This document shows positions 63,467 through 64,000 of a stretch of 64,000 nucleotides of DNA, piece after piece (position 1 is the first letter of the stretch; every line of letters begins with the position of its first letter). The DNA comes from Whalleya microplaca (lineage: Eukaryota; Ascomycota; Sordariomycetes; Xylariales; Xylariaceae), in the NCBI GenBank assembly GCA_022497155.1, contig MU385711.1, positions 868,001-932,000 of the forward strand. Direction: 5' to 3'. The position numbers and the translations under genes are program-made. The notes beneath the pieces are model-generated. The model saw only the letters and a program-made list of their open reading frames with translations. It did no database searches and was not told the DNA's origin.

Positions 63467-63641
63467 TGTGAGGTCTGTATATGTATTGATTGATGATCCT
63501 CTAAGCTATCTGTGTATAGGTGAAGCTATAGCTATATAAGGAGAGAGGTGGCTGTGCCACCTCCTCAGCCACACACCTGCGGCTGAGCCACAGAGGGTGT
63601 GTATGGCAGAGAGTGTGTATGGCTGCAAAGCCTAACAAACA
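63467..63641 (-). repeat. family-3 LTR (3' LTR, minus orientation)
   Basis: About 175 bp (171 if it starts at TGTTAGG rather than TGTTTGTTAGG). It contains two adjacent hairpins: GAGGTGGC/GCCACCTC with a 3-base loop (63545-63563) and CTCAGCC/GGCTGAG with a 10-base loop (63564-63587). Two GTGTGTATGGC repeats follow at about 63592-63625. Confidence 0.75.
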
Positions 63642-63671
63642 CCCCGCCCCCAAGAAAAAATAACGTCCTCG

Positions 63672-63890
63672 TTATTTATCAACCGTAGCAAAAGCAACAA
63701 GTTCATCAGTTTTATCATCAATCACCATCGTTTCATCCCCAGAATTTTTTTTCATCAATAGCAACACATTTGCCATCTCAAAATTAAAACGTTCCAAAAC
63801 GCCGTCCCCATCATCCTCGAGCGAGCCAAAAGTTCCTTCAACGAAAGAGGTTTCGCCAATAATAGTACATATATCAGAGGCGTCCTCGGT
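63672..63890 (-). CDS. partial acidic ORF near the 3' end of the family-3 element
   Basis: A 72-codon open minus-strand frame ends with TAA at 63674-63672, 20 bp from the purine tract, as expected for the last ORF of a retroelement. It is rich in D, E, G and V (SLEDDGDGVLERFNFEMANV). In-frame TGA at 63893-63891 bounds it upstream, so it would need a splice, a frameshift or an internal start. An overlapping frame (63997-63755) is also open, so the call is weak. No family is recognised. Confidence 0.3.
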   Translation of the reverse strand, partial: TEDASDICTIIGETSFVEGTFGSLEDDGDGVLERFNFEMANVLLLMKKNSGDETMVIDDKTDELVAFATVDK

Positions 63891-63994
63891 TCAACGATAG
63901 TACATATATCGATAAGGTATAAGTGTCGTGACAGTACGTATGTCAACAACGGAGAATAGGGTCGGATAGATGAGCGTCGTAGCAGTACGTATGC
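63864..63994. repeat. degenerate repeats with AGTACRTAT core
   Basis: AGTACATATATC at 63864 and 63899, AGTACGTATGTC at 63933 and AGTACGTATGCC at 63983, spaced 34-50 bp. The last two sit in longer similar units (GTCGT..CAGTACGTATG.CAAC). The array may continue past the window edge. Confidence 0.6.
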
Positions 63995-64000
63995 CAACGA

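Larger units (their letters stand above)
63467..64000 (-). mobile_element. family-3 LTR retroelement, inverted, un-RIPed, 3' end only
   Basis: Normal base composition resumes sharply at 63467. The minus-strand reading towards the left gives a purine tract GGGGGCGGGG (63651-63642) and then an LTR that ends CAGACCTCACA at 63467. The LTR shares its start (TGTTAGGC), the AGCTATAGCTATATAAG block and its end with the family-2 LTR, so the two are related. The insertion is in the integrase relic of the second family-2 copy. The body runs off the window. Confidence 0.75.

Overview
The window comes from a filamentous ascomycete (Pezizomycotina). The genes carry short introns (56-140 bp) with GTRNGT donors, CTGAC/CTAAC-type branch points and YAG/AAG acceptors. 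The right three quarters are an A+T-rich isochore in which CpA/TpG are nearly gone while CpG survives, and glutamine codons have become stops. This is the signature of repeat-induced point mutation (RIP), a process confined to fungi. The species cannot be fixed from the sequence.

Layout. (1) 1-16.5 kb is ordinary genic DNA with six genes. They are a CDC50/LEM3-type flippase subunit (minus), a 598-aa disordered protein of unknown function (plus), a MOSC/flavin-reductase/2Fe-2S fusion oxidoreductase (plus), a small C2H2 zinc-finger protein (plus), an ADP-ribosylglycohydrolase-fold protein with C-terminal beta domains (minus) and a GMC flavin oxidoreductase (plus). They look like independent housekeeping or accessory genes; nothing ties them into one pathway. 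(2) 16.5-17.06 kb is the border. (3) 17.06-63.47 kb is a nest of RIP-killed Ty3/gypsy LTR retrotransposons with no intact gene.

The nest can be resolved by LTRs, target-site duplications and copy-to-copy alignment. Family 1 has 228-bp LTRs and is about 11.49 kb long. Copy A starts at 17056. Copy B (20930-54642) is inserted in A just after the protease region. A family-2 element (87-bp LTRs, about 10.73 kb, chromodomain integrase) occupies 31153-53376 inside B. A third family-1 copy, C (34955-46444), is inside that family-2 element. A resumes at 54643 and is broken again at 55845 by a second family-2 copy. Removing the inserts gives 11,490 and 11,484 bp for the two complete family-1 copies, which supports the reconstruction.

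Two stretches inside the isochore escaped RIP. A 228-bp GC-normal insert with a 5-bp target duplication (61880-62107) is open as one 76-codon frame on the minus strand. At 63467 an inverted, un-mutated LTR element enters and runs off the right edge. Both must have arrived after the surrounding mutation wave, or have never been duplicated.
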